Positions 20,954 through 31,215 of a stretch of 64,000 nucleotides of DNA are shown here, piece by piece. This DNA is from Methylorubrum populi. Its GTDB lineage: Bacteria; Pseudomonadota; Alphaproteobacteria; Rhizobiales; Beijerinckiaceae. The notes under the pieces are model-generated. The model was not told the origin of the DNA. It did not search any database and worked only from the letters and a program-made list of their open reading frames with translations. The stretch covers positions 1 to 64,000 of the forward strand of contig DYYG01000010.1 in assembly GCA_020741775.1 (NCBI GenBank), given 5' to 3'. Each line of letters begins with the position of its first letter. Position 1 is the first letter of the stretch. Made by a program: the position numbers and the translations under genes.

Positions 20954-21604
20954 CTATCGGGGCGAAGCCGACGCGTCGTCGATCAGATGCTGGCCGATCT
21001 CGGCCGCGACCGCATCCACATGCGTCTGCGCGAGATCGTGACCCGCATCCGGGAAAACCCGAAGGCGCGCATTCGGCAAGAGAGTCAGCAGGCGCTTCCC
21101 GACGGCGACCGGGCTGAGAGGGTCCGCGCCGCCCCACAGGAGCAAGGTCCGCGCCTTCACCATCGGAATCCGGCTGGAGAGATCGCAGACAGGGTCGGCG
21201 ATCCACCGCGCCGCGTTCGGGAAAGCGGTGAAGTAATCGAACCGCCAATCCGCCCCACCCAGATCGGCGACGGGTACACCGCCCGAGGTCACGGCCAGGA
21301 CGAGTCGCTCGACCGAGCCGGGCCGCGACAGGGCCAGCTTGAGCGCGATCAAGCCGCCCATCGATTGCGCGATGATATTGACCGGCTCCGTGATCTCACG
21401 CGCCACCAAGGCGACGAGATCCTCGATCCCGGCGATCCCCGGCCGCGACGGCTCGGTCCCCAATCCCGGCCACGAGAAGAACACGCCGTCTAACCGCGCC
21501 CTGTCGGCGACCGGCTTCCAGAAGGACGCATGGCCCGAGGCTCCGGGCAGGAAGAGCGTCTTGGAGGACGGCTTGGAGGGCGGCTTGGAGGGCGACTTGG
21601 GCAT
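20954..21604 (-). CDS. Alpha/beta hydrolase
   Basis: NIIAQSMGGLIALKLAL (GxSxG), LLLWGGADPLSPV, DAGHDLAQTH. Confidence 0.8.
   Translation of the reverse strand: MPKSPSKPPSKPSSKTLFLPGASGHASFWKPVADRARLDGVFFSWPGLGTEPSRPGIAGIEDLVALVAREITEPVNIIAQSMGGLIALKLALSRPGSVERLVLAVTSGGVPVADLGGADWRFDYFTAFPNAARWIADPVCDLSSRIPMVKARTLLLWGGADPLSPVAVGKRLLTLLPNARLRVFPDAGHDLAQTHVDAVAAEIGQHLIDDASASPR
21560..21600. repeat. 12-bp tandem repeat (about 3.5 copies) in the hydrolase 5' coding end
   Basis: cttggaggacgg / cttggagggcgg / cttggagggcga / cttgg; encodes SKPPSKPSSK. Confidence 0.8.
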
Positions 21605-21675
21605 GATGCATCCGAAGAGCCCGGAAGGGTCCGCTCCCGTCGCCGCGACGCTTCCCCGGCCGCCGTCAGCGGCCC

Positions 21676-22398
21676 TTACGGCACCACGTGGGTCGAGACC
21701 GAGGCACCCGTCAGGATCGCGGTGATCGAGCTCGGGGCGTGGACGGAGCCGACCACGATGGTGAGCCGGCTCTCCCGCGCCAGGGCGAAGGCGGCGGTAT
21801 CCATCACCTTGAGATCGCGGGCGATGGCCTCGTCATGGGTGATGCGGTCGTAGCGGATCGCGTGCGGATCGCTCTTCGGATCGGCCGAATAGACTCCGTC
21901 CACCTGGGTCGCCTTCAGCACGGCGTCGCAGCGCAGTTCCGCCGCCCGCAGCACCGCGGCCGTATCGGTGGTGAAGTACGGATTGCCGGTGCCGCCCGCG
22001 AGCACCACGACCTGCCCCTTGTCGAGATGGTGCAAAGCCGGCTGGCGGGCATAGGTCTCGCAGATCGTCGGCATCGAGACCGCCGACATGGTGCGCGCCT
22101 GCACGCCCGCGGCGTTCAGTGCTGTCTCGATGGCGAGTGAGTTCATCACCGTGGCCATCATCCCGAGGGAATCGCCCGTCGCCCGGTCGATCCAGCCGGC
22201 CTGGGAGATGCGGGCGCCGCGAATCATGTTGCCGCCGCCCACCACCACCGCGACCTGAATCCCGCGGGCGATGGTGTTGGCGATGTCCTCGGCCAGGGCA
22301 GCGAGGGTTGGGGGATGGAGCCAGTATCCGTCCGGGGCCGCGAGCGCCTCCCCGGAGAGCTTGATGAGGACTCGGCGGTAGGGTGTCGTTTCCGACAT
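21676..22398 (-). CDS. pyrH: UMP kinase
   Basis: YRRVLIKLSGEALAAPDG...IQVAVVVGGGNMIRG...DAVLKATQVDGVYSADPK. Confidence 0.96.
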   Translation of the reverse strand: MSETTPYRRVLIKLSGEALAAPDGYWLHPPTLAALAEDIANTIARGIQVAVVVGGGNMIRGARISQAGWIDRATGDSLGMMATVMNSLAIETALNAAGVQARTMSAVSMPTICETYARQPALHHLDKGQVVVLAGGTGNPYFTTDTAAVLRAAELRCDAVLKATQVDGVYSADPKSDPHAIRYDRITHDEAIARDLKVMDTAAFALARESRLTIVVGSVHAPSSITAILTGASVSTHVVP

Positions 22399-22587
22399 CG
22401 AAGATCCTCGTCGTCTCGGGCGGTTCGCGTGGCGGCTTCTACCAACACGGGGCCCCGAACGTCGAGGGGCGGCGGCATCGCTGCCGCCGCCCCTGACGAG
22501 ACGATCTGTGAGGATCGGGAATGATCGAGGCGCCCTCCGCCGGAGCGGATACCGGTCCGGCGAAAGGGAACGCGTCGGAAGATGGAT

Positions 22588-23508
22588 TTAGCGGGACATG
22601 CTCGCCACTTCGGCGGCGAAGTCCGGCCCTTCTTCCTTCTCGATGCCCTCGCCGAGGGCGTAGCGGACGAAGCCCTTGATCGTGACCTCGGCGCCGGCCT
22701 TGCCAGCGGCCTCCTTGAGGATCTGCGAGACGGTCTTCGAGCCGTCATGGACGAAGGGCTGCTCCAAGAGGGTGACCTCCTTGTAGTAGCTCTTCAGGCC
22801 GCTCTCGACGATCTTGGCCAGCACGTGGTCCGGCTTGCCGGCGTTCTTCTCGCGCAGGATGTTGCTCTCGCGCTCGACCACGGCCGTATCGACACCGGAG
22901 GCGTCCAGCGCGGTCGGGTTGGTCGCGGCGACGTGCATGGCGATCTGCCGGCCGAGCGTGGAGAGGAACTCGACATCGCCCTCGGATTCGAGCGCGACGA
23001 GTACGCCGATTTTGCCGAGGCCTTCGCTGATCTGGCCGTGGACGTAGGACGCGATCACGCCCTTGGCCACTTCGAGCTTGGCGACACGACGCAGGGTCAT
23101 GTTCTCGCCGATGGTGGCGATGAGGTTCGACAGCGTGTCCTTCACCGTGTCGGACGAGCCGGGGAAGGTCGCGGCCTCCAGGCCTTCCAGGCTGCCGTCG
23201 GTGTTGAGCGCCAGCTTGGCGGCTTCGCGGGCGAAGGCCTGGAAGCTGTCGTTGCGGGCAACGAAGTCCGTCTCGGAATTCACCTCGACGATGGCGGCGT
23301 GACGGCCGGCGGATTCGACGGCGACGAGGCCCTCGGCGGCGACGCGGCCGGCTTTCTTGGCGGCCTTGGCGAGACCCTTCTTGCGCAGCCAGTCGATCGC
23401 CGCCTCGAGGTCGCCATTGGTCTCGTTGAGCGCGCCTTTGCAATCCATCATGCCGGCGCCGGTCTTTTCGCGAAGCTCCTTCACGAGAGCGGCGGTGATG
23501 TTGGCCAT
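22588..23508 (-). CDS. tsf: Elongation factor Ts
   Basis: [45 protein letters not shown]. Confidence 0.97.
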   Translation of the reverse strand: MANITAALVKELREKTGAGMMDCKGALNETNGDLEAAIDWLRKKGLAKAAKKAGRVAAEGLVAVESAGRHAAIVEVNSETDFVARNDSFQAFAREAAKLALNTDGSLEGLEAATFPGSSDTVKDTLSNLIATIGENMTLRRVAKLEVAKGVIASYVHGQISEGLGKIGVLVALESEGDVEFLSTLGRQIAMHVAATNPTALDASGVDTAVVERESNILREKNAGKPDHVLAKIVESGLKSYYKEVTLLEQPFVHDGSKTVSQILKEAAGKAGAEVTIKGFVRYALGEGIEKEEGPDFAAEVASMSR

Positions 23509-23641
23509 GGCGATCCTCTTAAGGTCTGGAATGCAGGTCTGGAAGTGAATGAGCCCGGCGCTCGCTGAAAGCACCGGGCTGTGTAAGGTCTATGACGTTC
23601 CGTCCGCCGGGCTTTCGGCCCGGCGGCGCATCGAGAACGGA

Positions 23642-24706
23642 TCAGGCAGCGGCGGCTTCGACGAAGGCGCGGGACTGCTCGATCCAGCCGTCACGGGCGA
23701 TGCGGCCGTTGAGCTTCAGGTCGGTATCGAGCTTGGCCACGTCGTCGGGCTGCATGGCGGCGATCTGCCAGTAATGCCACACGCCGGCATCGTTGAGCTT
23801 CTGCACCAGCTGCGGGCCGACGCCGTTGAGCTTGGTCAGGTCGTCGGGCGCGCCGCGGGGGGCGGCGAGCTGCTCGAAATGCTCGGTCGACTCGGCGAGC
23901 GCCGCCACGTCGGCCGGGGCGATGGCATCGGAGGCCACGGAAGCCACGACGTCGTCGTTGGCCGGCAGCTCCTCGGCGGTCGGCTCCTCGGAGGCGCCGA
24001 CATCGATGCCCAGAGCACCCTGGCCACGGCCGATGCCCTCGATCGCCGCGCGGGCGATCAGGTCGCAGTAGAGCGCGATGGCGCGGCCGGCGTCGTCATT
24101 GGCCGGGACGATGTAGGAGATGCCGTCCGGGTTGCAGTTCGTGTCGACGATGGCCGCGACCGGGATACCGAGGCGCTGGGCCTCCTTGATCGCGAGCTGC
24201 TCCTTGTTGGTGTCGATCACGAACAGGAGGTCGGGCACACCGCCCATATCCTTGATGCCGCCGAGCGCCTTCTCGAGCTTGTCCTTCTCGCGGGTCAGCA
24301 TGAGGCGCTCCTTCTTGGTGAGGCCGACGGCCCCGCCTTCGAGCGTCTCGTCGACCTTGCGCAGGCGCTGGATCGAGCCGGAGATGGTCTTCCAGTTGGT
24401 CAGCATGCCGCCAAGCCAGCGGGAGTTGACGTAGTACTGGGCCGAGCGCTTGGCCGCTTCGGCGATGGCATCGGCCGCCTGGCGCTTGGTGCCGACGAAC
24501 AGCACGCGGCCGCCGCGAGCAACGGTGTCGCTCACCGCCTGGAGGGCGGCGTGGAGCGCCGGCACCGTCTGGGCGAGGTCGATGATATGGATGTTGTTAC
24601 GGGTGCCGAAGATGTAGGGCTGCATCTTCGGGTTCCAGCGGTGCGACTGGTGCCCGAAATGGGCGCCGGCCTCGAGGAGCTGGCGCATAGAGAAATCGAC
24701 GGCCAT
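23642..24706 (-). CDS. rpsB: 30S ribosomal protein S2 with about 110-residue C-terminal extension
   Basis: [44 protein letters not shown]...; extension contains [60 protein letters not shown]. Confidence 0.96.
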   Translation of the reverse strand: MAVDFSMRQLLEAGAHFGHQSHRWNPKMQPYIFGTRNNIHIIDLAQTVPALHAALQAVSDTVARGGRVLFVGTKRQAADAIAEAAKRSAQYYVNSRWLGGMLTNWKTISGSIQRLRKVDETLEGGAVGLTKKERLMLTREKDKLEKALGGIKDMGGVPDLLFVIDTNKEQLAIKEAQRLGIPVAAIVDTNCNPDGISYIVPANDDAGRAIALYCDLIARAAIEGIGRGQGALGIDVGASEEPTAEELPANDDVVASVASDAIAPADVAALAESTEHFEQLAAPRGAPDDLTKLNGVGPQLVQKLNDAGVWHYWQIAAMQPDDVAKLDTDLKLNGRIARDGWIEQSRAFVEAAAA

Positions 24707-25070
24707 GATTCTTTGGTCTCTCCGGTTGATACCGCCGCGGAGGATCGTAGCCGGCTGAGATGCCGACCACCGGAAACGCCCCATTCAGGCATGGGGCCGG
24801 CTCCGCGTGTGGAATGGGCGGGGCGTTAGCAGGGAAAGCCGCGATTGGCAAGCCGGCTGCGCCGCGGCCTCCGGTTCCGACGGGCGAGGCGGCGGCCGCC
24901 CTCGATGCGGGGCCGGCGCCGGAGCACAGGCTCAGGCTGCGGTTGAATCGAAGCCCGGCGGATGGCAGGGCCGGGAACCGCTCCGCAACCGGGTCGAACC
25001 CTGTTTGCAGCATTTGCCGCGAGGACCCGGCGACGCGCGAAGCGTGGCCGGATCCCCGCGCTGCACGGGG

Positions 25071-27053
25071 TTACGCGGCCGAGGCGACTGCCGGCGAGAT
25101 CATCTTCCGCGCCTTCTTGTCCTCGGTGGTGCCGAGGAAGGCCTGGGCCTCCTCCTTGCGCTCGAAGACGTGGGGGGCCACGCCGCGCTTGGTCAGGGCC
25201 TCCTCCATCTTCAGGCGCAGGAAGGCGCTGGTCGCGTAGCGGGTCGTCGTCGCGTAGTAGTTCGCCTGGAGATATTGAATCATCCCGGCATAATCGTCGT
25301 AGAGGTTCTCGTTGAGCCGGAAGCCGTCGTGGTTGATCACGGCATTGACCCGCTGACCGGCCTTGCGGCAGGCCTCGACGATGGTCATGCGCAGCTCGTC
25401 CATGTCGCTCTTCACCCGGCAATACCAGCCTTCCAGGTTGATGAAGAGGATGTTGCGCTCGCTGTCATAGCTGACGCGCGACTTCAGATCGAGATTGAGC
25501 AGGTCGGAGAGCAACTCCATCGGCTCGCCGCGGAAGATCCGCGGATCCATCGGCACCGGATTGCGCACGATCGGGGCGAAATCCATGTGGGCCAGGATAT
25601 CGCGCTCGATATCGATGCCCGGCGCCACCTCGATCAGTTCCAGCCCCTCACGGGTGAGCTGGAAGACGCAGCGTTCGGTGACGTAGATCACCGGCTGCGA
25701 GCGCTCAACGGCGTAGGGGCCCGAGAAGGTGTTCTGCTGGACCTGGGTGACGAATTTCCGGGCGCGCCCCTCGGTGACGATCTTCACCTGCCCGTCCTGC
25801 ACCGCGATCTCCAGGCCGCCGGCGGTGAAGGTGCCAGCGAAGACGACCGAGCGGGCATTCTGCGAGATGTTGATGAAGCCGCCGCAGCCATTGAGCTTGC
25901 CGCCGAACTTCGAGGTGTTGACGTTGCCGGCCCCATCGCACTCGGCCATGCCGAGGCAGGTCATGTCGAGGCCGCCACCGTCGTAGAAGTCGAACATCTG
26001 GTTCTGGTCGATGATGCAATCGGCATTGGTCGCCGCGCCGAAGCTCGACCCGGAAGCCAGCACGCCGCCGACCGCCCCGGCCTCGGTGGTCAGGGTGATG
26101 TAGGGGGTGATCTTCTCTTCGTTGGCGACGGAGGAGATGCCCTCGGGGGCGCCGACGCCGAGATTGACCACGCCGTTCGGCGGCAGCTCGAAGGCGGCGC
26201 GGCGGGCGATGATCTTGCGCTCGTTGAGCGCCATCCGCTTGATGCCGGTGACCGGCACCCGGATCTCGCCGGCGAGCGCGGCGTCGTACATCACGCCGTA
26301 ATTCATCCGGTGCATCTCGGGCTCGGCGACCACGACGCAATCGACGAGGATGCCGGGGACGCGGACGTCCTTGGGCAGGAGATAGCCGTCATCGACGATG
26401 CGCTCGACCTGGGCAACGACGATGCCGCCATTGTTGCGTGCGGCCATGGCCTGAGCGAGGCAATCGAGGGTCAGCGCCTCCTTCTCGAAGGAGAGATTGC
26501 CCGACGGATCGGCGGAGGTGGCGCGGATGAAGGCCACGTCGATCTTGGTGGCGGTGTAGAACAGCCATTCCTCGCCATCGACCTCGACGAGCTTGACGAT
26601 GTCCTCGGTCGTTACCTCGTTGACCTTGGCCCCGCCATGGCGCGGGTCGACATAGGTCTTGAGTCCCACCTTCGAGAACAGGCCCGGCTGGCCGGCGGCG
26701 CAGGCGCGATAGAGCTGCGAGATCACGCCCTGGGGCAGGTTGTAACCACGGATCAGGTTGTTCTGCGCCGCCTGCGCGACCTTGGGCATGCGCCCGAAAT
26801 TCGCGGCGATCACCCGCGAGAGCAGGCCGTCATGGTGGAGGCGGCCGGTGCCGAGCCCTTTCGAGTCGCCCGCGCCCGCGGTCATGATCAGGGTGAGCCC
26901 CCGGGGCGAGCCGGTCTCGACGAAGCGCTTTTCCAGGGCGGCGTGCAGCGCCTCCGGGATGCAGCTCTGGACGAAGCCGGTCGTGGTCAGGACATCGTTC
27001 TCGCGGATCAGCGCGATCGCCTCGTCGGCTGTGATGACCTTGTTCTTTTTCAT
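25071..27053 (-). CDS. Acyl-CoA:acetate/3-ketoacid CoA-transferase (fused alpha/beta subunits) with C-terminal extension
   Basis: MKKNKVITADEAIALIRENDVLTTTGFVQSCIPEALHAALEKRF...; VVNLGVGAPEGISSVANEE...ITLTTEAGAVGGV; about 130 extra C-terminal residues. Confidence 0.85.
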   Translation of the reverse strand: MKKNKVITADEAIALIRENDVLTTTGFVQSCIPEALHAALEKRFVETGSPRGLTLIMTAGAGDSKGLGTGRLHHDGLLSRVIAANFGRMPKVAQAAQNNLIRGYNLPQGVISQLYRACAAGQPGLFSKVGLKTYVDPRHGGAKVNEVTTEDIVKLVEVDGEEWLFYTATKIDVAFIRATSADPSGNLSFEKEALTLDCLAQAMAARNNGGIVVAQVERIVDDGYLLPKDVRVPGILVDCVVVAEPEMHRMNYGVMYDAALAGEIRVPVTGIKRMALNERKIIARRAAFELPPNGVVNLGVGAPEGISSVANEEKITPYITLTTEAGAVGGVLASGSSFGAATNADCIIDQNQMFDFYDGGGLDMTCLGMAECDGAGNVNTSKFGGKLNGCGGFINISQNARSVVFAGTFTAGGLEIAVQDGQVKIVTEGRARKFVTQVQQNTFSGPYAVERSQPVIYVTERCVFQLTREGLELIEVAPGIDIERDILAHMDFAPIVRNPVPMDPRIFRGEPMELLSDLLNLDLKSRVSYDSERNILFINLEGWYCRVKSDMDELRMTIVEACRKAGQRVNAVINHDGFRLNENLYDDYAGMIQYLQANYYATTTRYATSAFLRLKMEEALTKRGVAPHVFERKEEAQAFLGTTEDKKARKMISPAVASAA

Positions 27054-27187
27054 GGGGCCCGCCGTTCTCCGCTTCCTCCGGTCCGGGCGGTGTCGTCCGC
27101 CTCTCGCCGTTTGTGACCGAACATGCCGCTGGCCGACCCCGCGAAGCCGGAAAGATCTCCGCCTCGCTTGGCCGGCTGAATTCTGCA

Positions 27188-27229
27188 TGCAATCGTCATT
27201 GCAGTGCATCGATAGACTGATGCGCTGCA
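27188..27229. promoter_or_regulatory. Nested inverted repeats, candidate operator between the CoA-transferase and aminotransferase genes
   Basis: TGCAAT-cgtc-ATTGCA (27188-27203) overlapping TGCAGTGCATC-N8-GATGCGCTGCA (27200-27229, one mismatch). Confidence 0.5.
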
Positions 27230-27286
27230 AGAAACTGCACCTCTTGCTTGCGACAATACCCGAAAACCTTGCCGGCGCATGCCTGA

Positions 27287-28703
<1,417 letters not shown>

Positions 28704-28705
<2 letters not shown>

Positions 28706-28755
28706 AGCCTTGTCCGCGGAAGCGGTTGCCGGTTCCGCGTCAGAAAATGCTCTGG
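28704..28755. repeat. Short dispersed palindromic intergenic repeat (Rhizobiales type)
   Basis: tagagccttgtccgcggaagcggttgccggttccgcgtcagaaaatgctctgg: GCGGAA...TTCCGC core with agag/ctct ends; recognised pattern resembling 'AGAGCATTTTC...GGTTC...GAAAATGC' repeats. Confidence 0.55.
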
Positions 28756-29126
28756 CCGCGTTTCGGGACCAAGCGTCGCAACCGCGAAGCAGAGCCGCTA
28801 CGCGGTTGCCCCTGGCGGCGCGGACCTCTACATCGGCCGCTCCCCGCGGCCGATGCGCCTGATGGTTTCGCGAGCCCTCTCGGGCCTGCGTGGCGGCGGG
28901 GCTTGCAGTGACGGGGCGGTGCGGACCAGTTCTCTGCGCCGATCCTGTGACGCTCAGTGGGCCGAGCGGCTGCAGGCGCGTCGGGAGCGCGGGGAACAGG
29001 AACCGCGATCCCGGCGCAAGGCCCACCCACGTTTTCGCGAGCCAGAGACCGTTAACGGTCTTTCTCAAACAAAAACGAACGGGGCAGAGGGTATCCGTCG
29101 AGCTTAACCGCTCGAAGGTTGCAGCC

Positions 29127-29426
29127 TTGCCCCTATCCGACAGAAATCGCGCCTCCGCCCGCCAATATCTGCCGGAATCGAAGCTGGGCGACCTCGCCGG
29201 CCGTTTGCGGCGCCTCGCCGGCCATAAGGGCCTGGTGCGCGAGCAGATCTCCAGCCCGCTGCTTCTGCGCCTGCTCCCGAGGCCGAGCGACAGCGAGAAG
29301 CCGGGTTCCGAAGCCGCCCTGCTTCAGCGCCTCATCGATGCCAATCTCGATGCGACCCGGATCTCCTACCTGATGGCCAGTGCCGAGCAGGAGATCGCCA
29401 TCGCCCATTCCCGCCTGTCGGGCTGA
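29127..29426 (+). CDS. Conserved-looking small hypothetical protein (start uncertain)
   Basis: LPLSDRNRASARQYLPESKLGDLAGRLRRLAGHKGLVREQISSPLLLRLLPRPS...AALLQRLIDANLDATRISYLMASAEQEIAIAHSRLSG; amphipathic composition; start only TTG or further upstream. Confidence 0.4.
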   Translation: MPLSDRNRASARQYLPESKLGDLAGRLRRLAGHKGLVREQISSPLLLRLLPRPSDSEKPGSEAALLQRLIDANLDATRISYLMASAEQEIAIAHSRLSG

Positions 29427-29477
29427 GCGCCTCTCACGAAACTCCCGCTGCGCCGTCGCGGCCGGGGGGCTACGTGA

Positions 29478-31031
29478 TCAGACGATCTCGATCCGCCCGT
29501 CGAGGCCGATCACGCGCCCGAGGCCACGGACGCGGTTCAGCAGCCGCTCCCCGTTCAGCGCGGCGCGATCGGCGGGCAGGCGCAGCACGACCTTGCCATC
29601 CTCCACCGCGATCGGAATCCGCTTGAGCGGCCCCTCCATCCCGGCCGAAACCGGGAAGGCGACGCGCATCAAGGCGCCGACGAGGCGCGCCCGGTCGAAC
29701 AGGCGGGGGCCGGCCAGGTTCCGCAGGGTCTGGCTCGCCCGCTCCGGCGCCACTCCCTCGTGGCGGAAGAAGCCCGACAGAGCGAGATAAGCACGGCCGG
29801 GATGGTCGATGCCGGCGAAAGCGGCATTGGCGATCACGTTGAGGCTCTGCTCGCCCCGGTAATCGGGATGGGCTCGCCAGCCGATATCCGCGAGCAGGCA
29901 GGCGGCGTGGCGCAACCGGCGCTCGCCCGCGGTTTCCGGGCCGTCGAGGGTGGAGATGAAGTGGTCGGTCCAGTCGCGCAGCTCCTCGCCATGGCCGGGC
30001 GAGCGGGCGCGTTGAGAATTCAGTTCCTGCGCCGAGACGATCAGCGGGTCGAGGGCGCGGGTTTCGCGGTCGAGCTGCTCGAACAGCAGCCCCTCCCGCA
30101 CGCCGAAGGCGGAGATCGCGATCTCGCGGGGCCGGCCCAGGCGGATGATCTCCTCCAGAACGACGGCACCGAAGGCGAGGAGCGGCCGGCGCGCCTCGGA
30201 AATGGTCTCGACCTCCTGCAGGGTCGCGGCATCGCTTGCCTCGACCATCTCCAGGAAGCTCAGCTCGTCGGACGGCTCCACGGTATAGCCATGCATGACG
30301 TGGAGCGGGTAGCCGCGGGCGGCCTGATGCAGCCGCGCCAGCGCCCGCCACGTGCCGCCCACGGCGTAGAAGGTGCGCCCGCGCAGGGTGTCGAGCTGCG
30401 GCTCGGCCTTCTTCAGATGTTCCCGGGCGATCTTGCGCGCCTTCTTGGGCGAATTCTCGGAGAGATCCTGGAGCGCCAGCCCGCCGAGCGGCATGGTCAC
30501 GCCCTGGCCCACCGTCGTGCCGTGGACATCGACGAGTTCGAGCGAACCGCCTCCGAGATCGCCGACCACGCCATCGGGGGAGTAGAAGCCCGAGACGACG
30601 CCCAGCGCCGAAAGCTCCGCCTCGCGCCGGCCGGAGAGAAGCTGGATGTCCTGACCGAGCGCCTCCCGCGCCGCATCGAGGAAGGCCGGGCCGTTGGCGG
30701 CGTCCCGGGCGGCGGCGGTCGCCAGCACGACGATGCGCTCGATCCGCATCGTGTCGCACAGGACGCGGAAGCGGCGCAGGGCGGCGAGCGCCCGCTGCAC
30801 GGAATCCTCGTTGAGGCGGCCGGTGGAGAAGACGCTGCGGCCGAGGCCGCACAGAACCTTCTCGTTATAGAGCGGCGTCGGCCCCCGCCGGAGCCCGTCA
30901 TAGGCGACGAGGCGTACGGAGTTCGAGCCGATATCGATGATCGCGATGGGGGCGAGCGTGGGTGCGGTCGTCATCAGGGCCGGCCGTTCGGCGGGAGGGG
31001 CAAGCGTCAGGTGGAGACGTGTCGGGCCCAT
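29478..31031 (-). CDS. ppx: Exopolyphosphatase / GppA-type phosphatase
   Basis: IAIIDIGSNSVRLVAYDG...VVGDLGGGSLELVDVHG; downstream of ppk1. Start could also be at 30974. Confidence 0.92.
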   Translation of the reverse strand: MGPTRLHLTLAPPAERPALMTTAPTLAPIAIIDIGSNSVRLVAYDGLRRGPTPLYNEKVLCGLGRSVFSTGRLNEDSVQRALAALRRFRVLCDTMRIERIVVLATAAARDAANGPAFLDAAREALGQDIQLLSGRREAELSALGVVSGFYSPDGVVGDLGGGSLELVDVHGTTVGQGVTMPLGGLALQDLSENSPKKARKIAREHLKKAEPQLDTLRGRTFYAVGGTWRALARLHQAARGYPLHVMHGYTVEPSDELSFLEMVEASDAATLQEVETISEARRPLLAFGAVVLEEIIRLGRPREIAISAFGVREGLLFEQLDRETRALDPLIVSAQELNSQRARSPGHGEELRDWTDHFISTLDGPETAGERRLRHAACLLADIGWRAHPDYRGEQSLNVIANAAFAGIDHPGRAYLALSGFFRHEGVAPERASQTLRNLAGPRLFDRARLVGALMRVAFPVSAGMEGPLKRIPIAVEDGKVVLRLPADRAALNGERLLNRVRGLGRVIGLDGRIEIV

Positions 31032-31215
31032 GCATGTCCCTCTTACCAAGCGGCATGTTTCCCGACCGAAGGCGGGACCGCAAACGTCCGGAGGACACCT
31101 GGCGGCCCCGTTTCGTATCCCGTCGGATGCGACCGGCGACGCGCGGGGCCGTCGGTCGGAACAGGGGCGCTCCCGCGAGCGGAGCGCCCAGGATGATGGC
31201 GGCTCGGAGACGCCG

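Noticed and set aside
24991-25001. tRNA T-arm-like string gggtcgaaccc (ggttcgaccc on the minus strand)
   Set aside because: No pairing flanks, anticodon arm or acceptor stem could be found around it; coincidental palindrome.
24807-27116. 769-aa plus-strand ORF
   Set aside because: Antisense to the CoA-transferase, which has clear family motifs.
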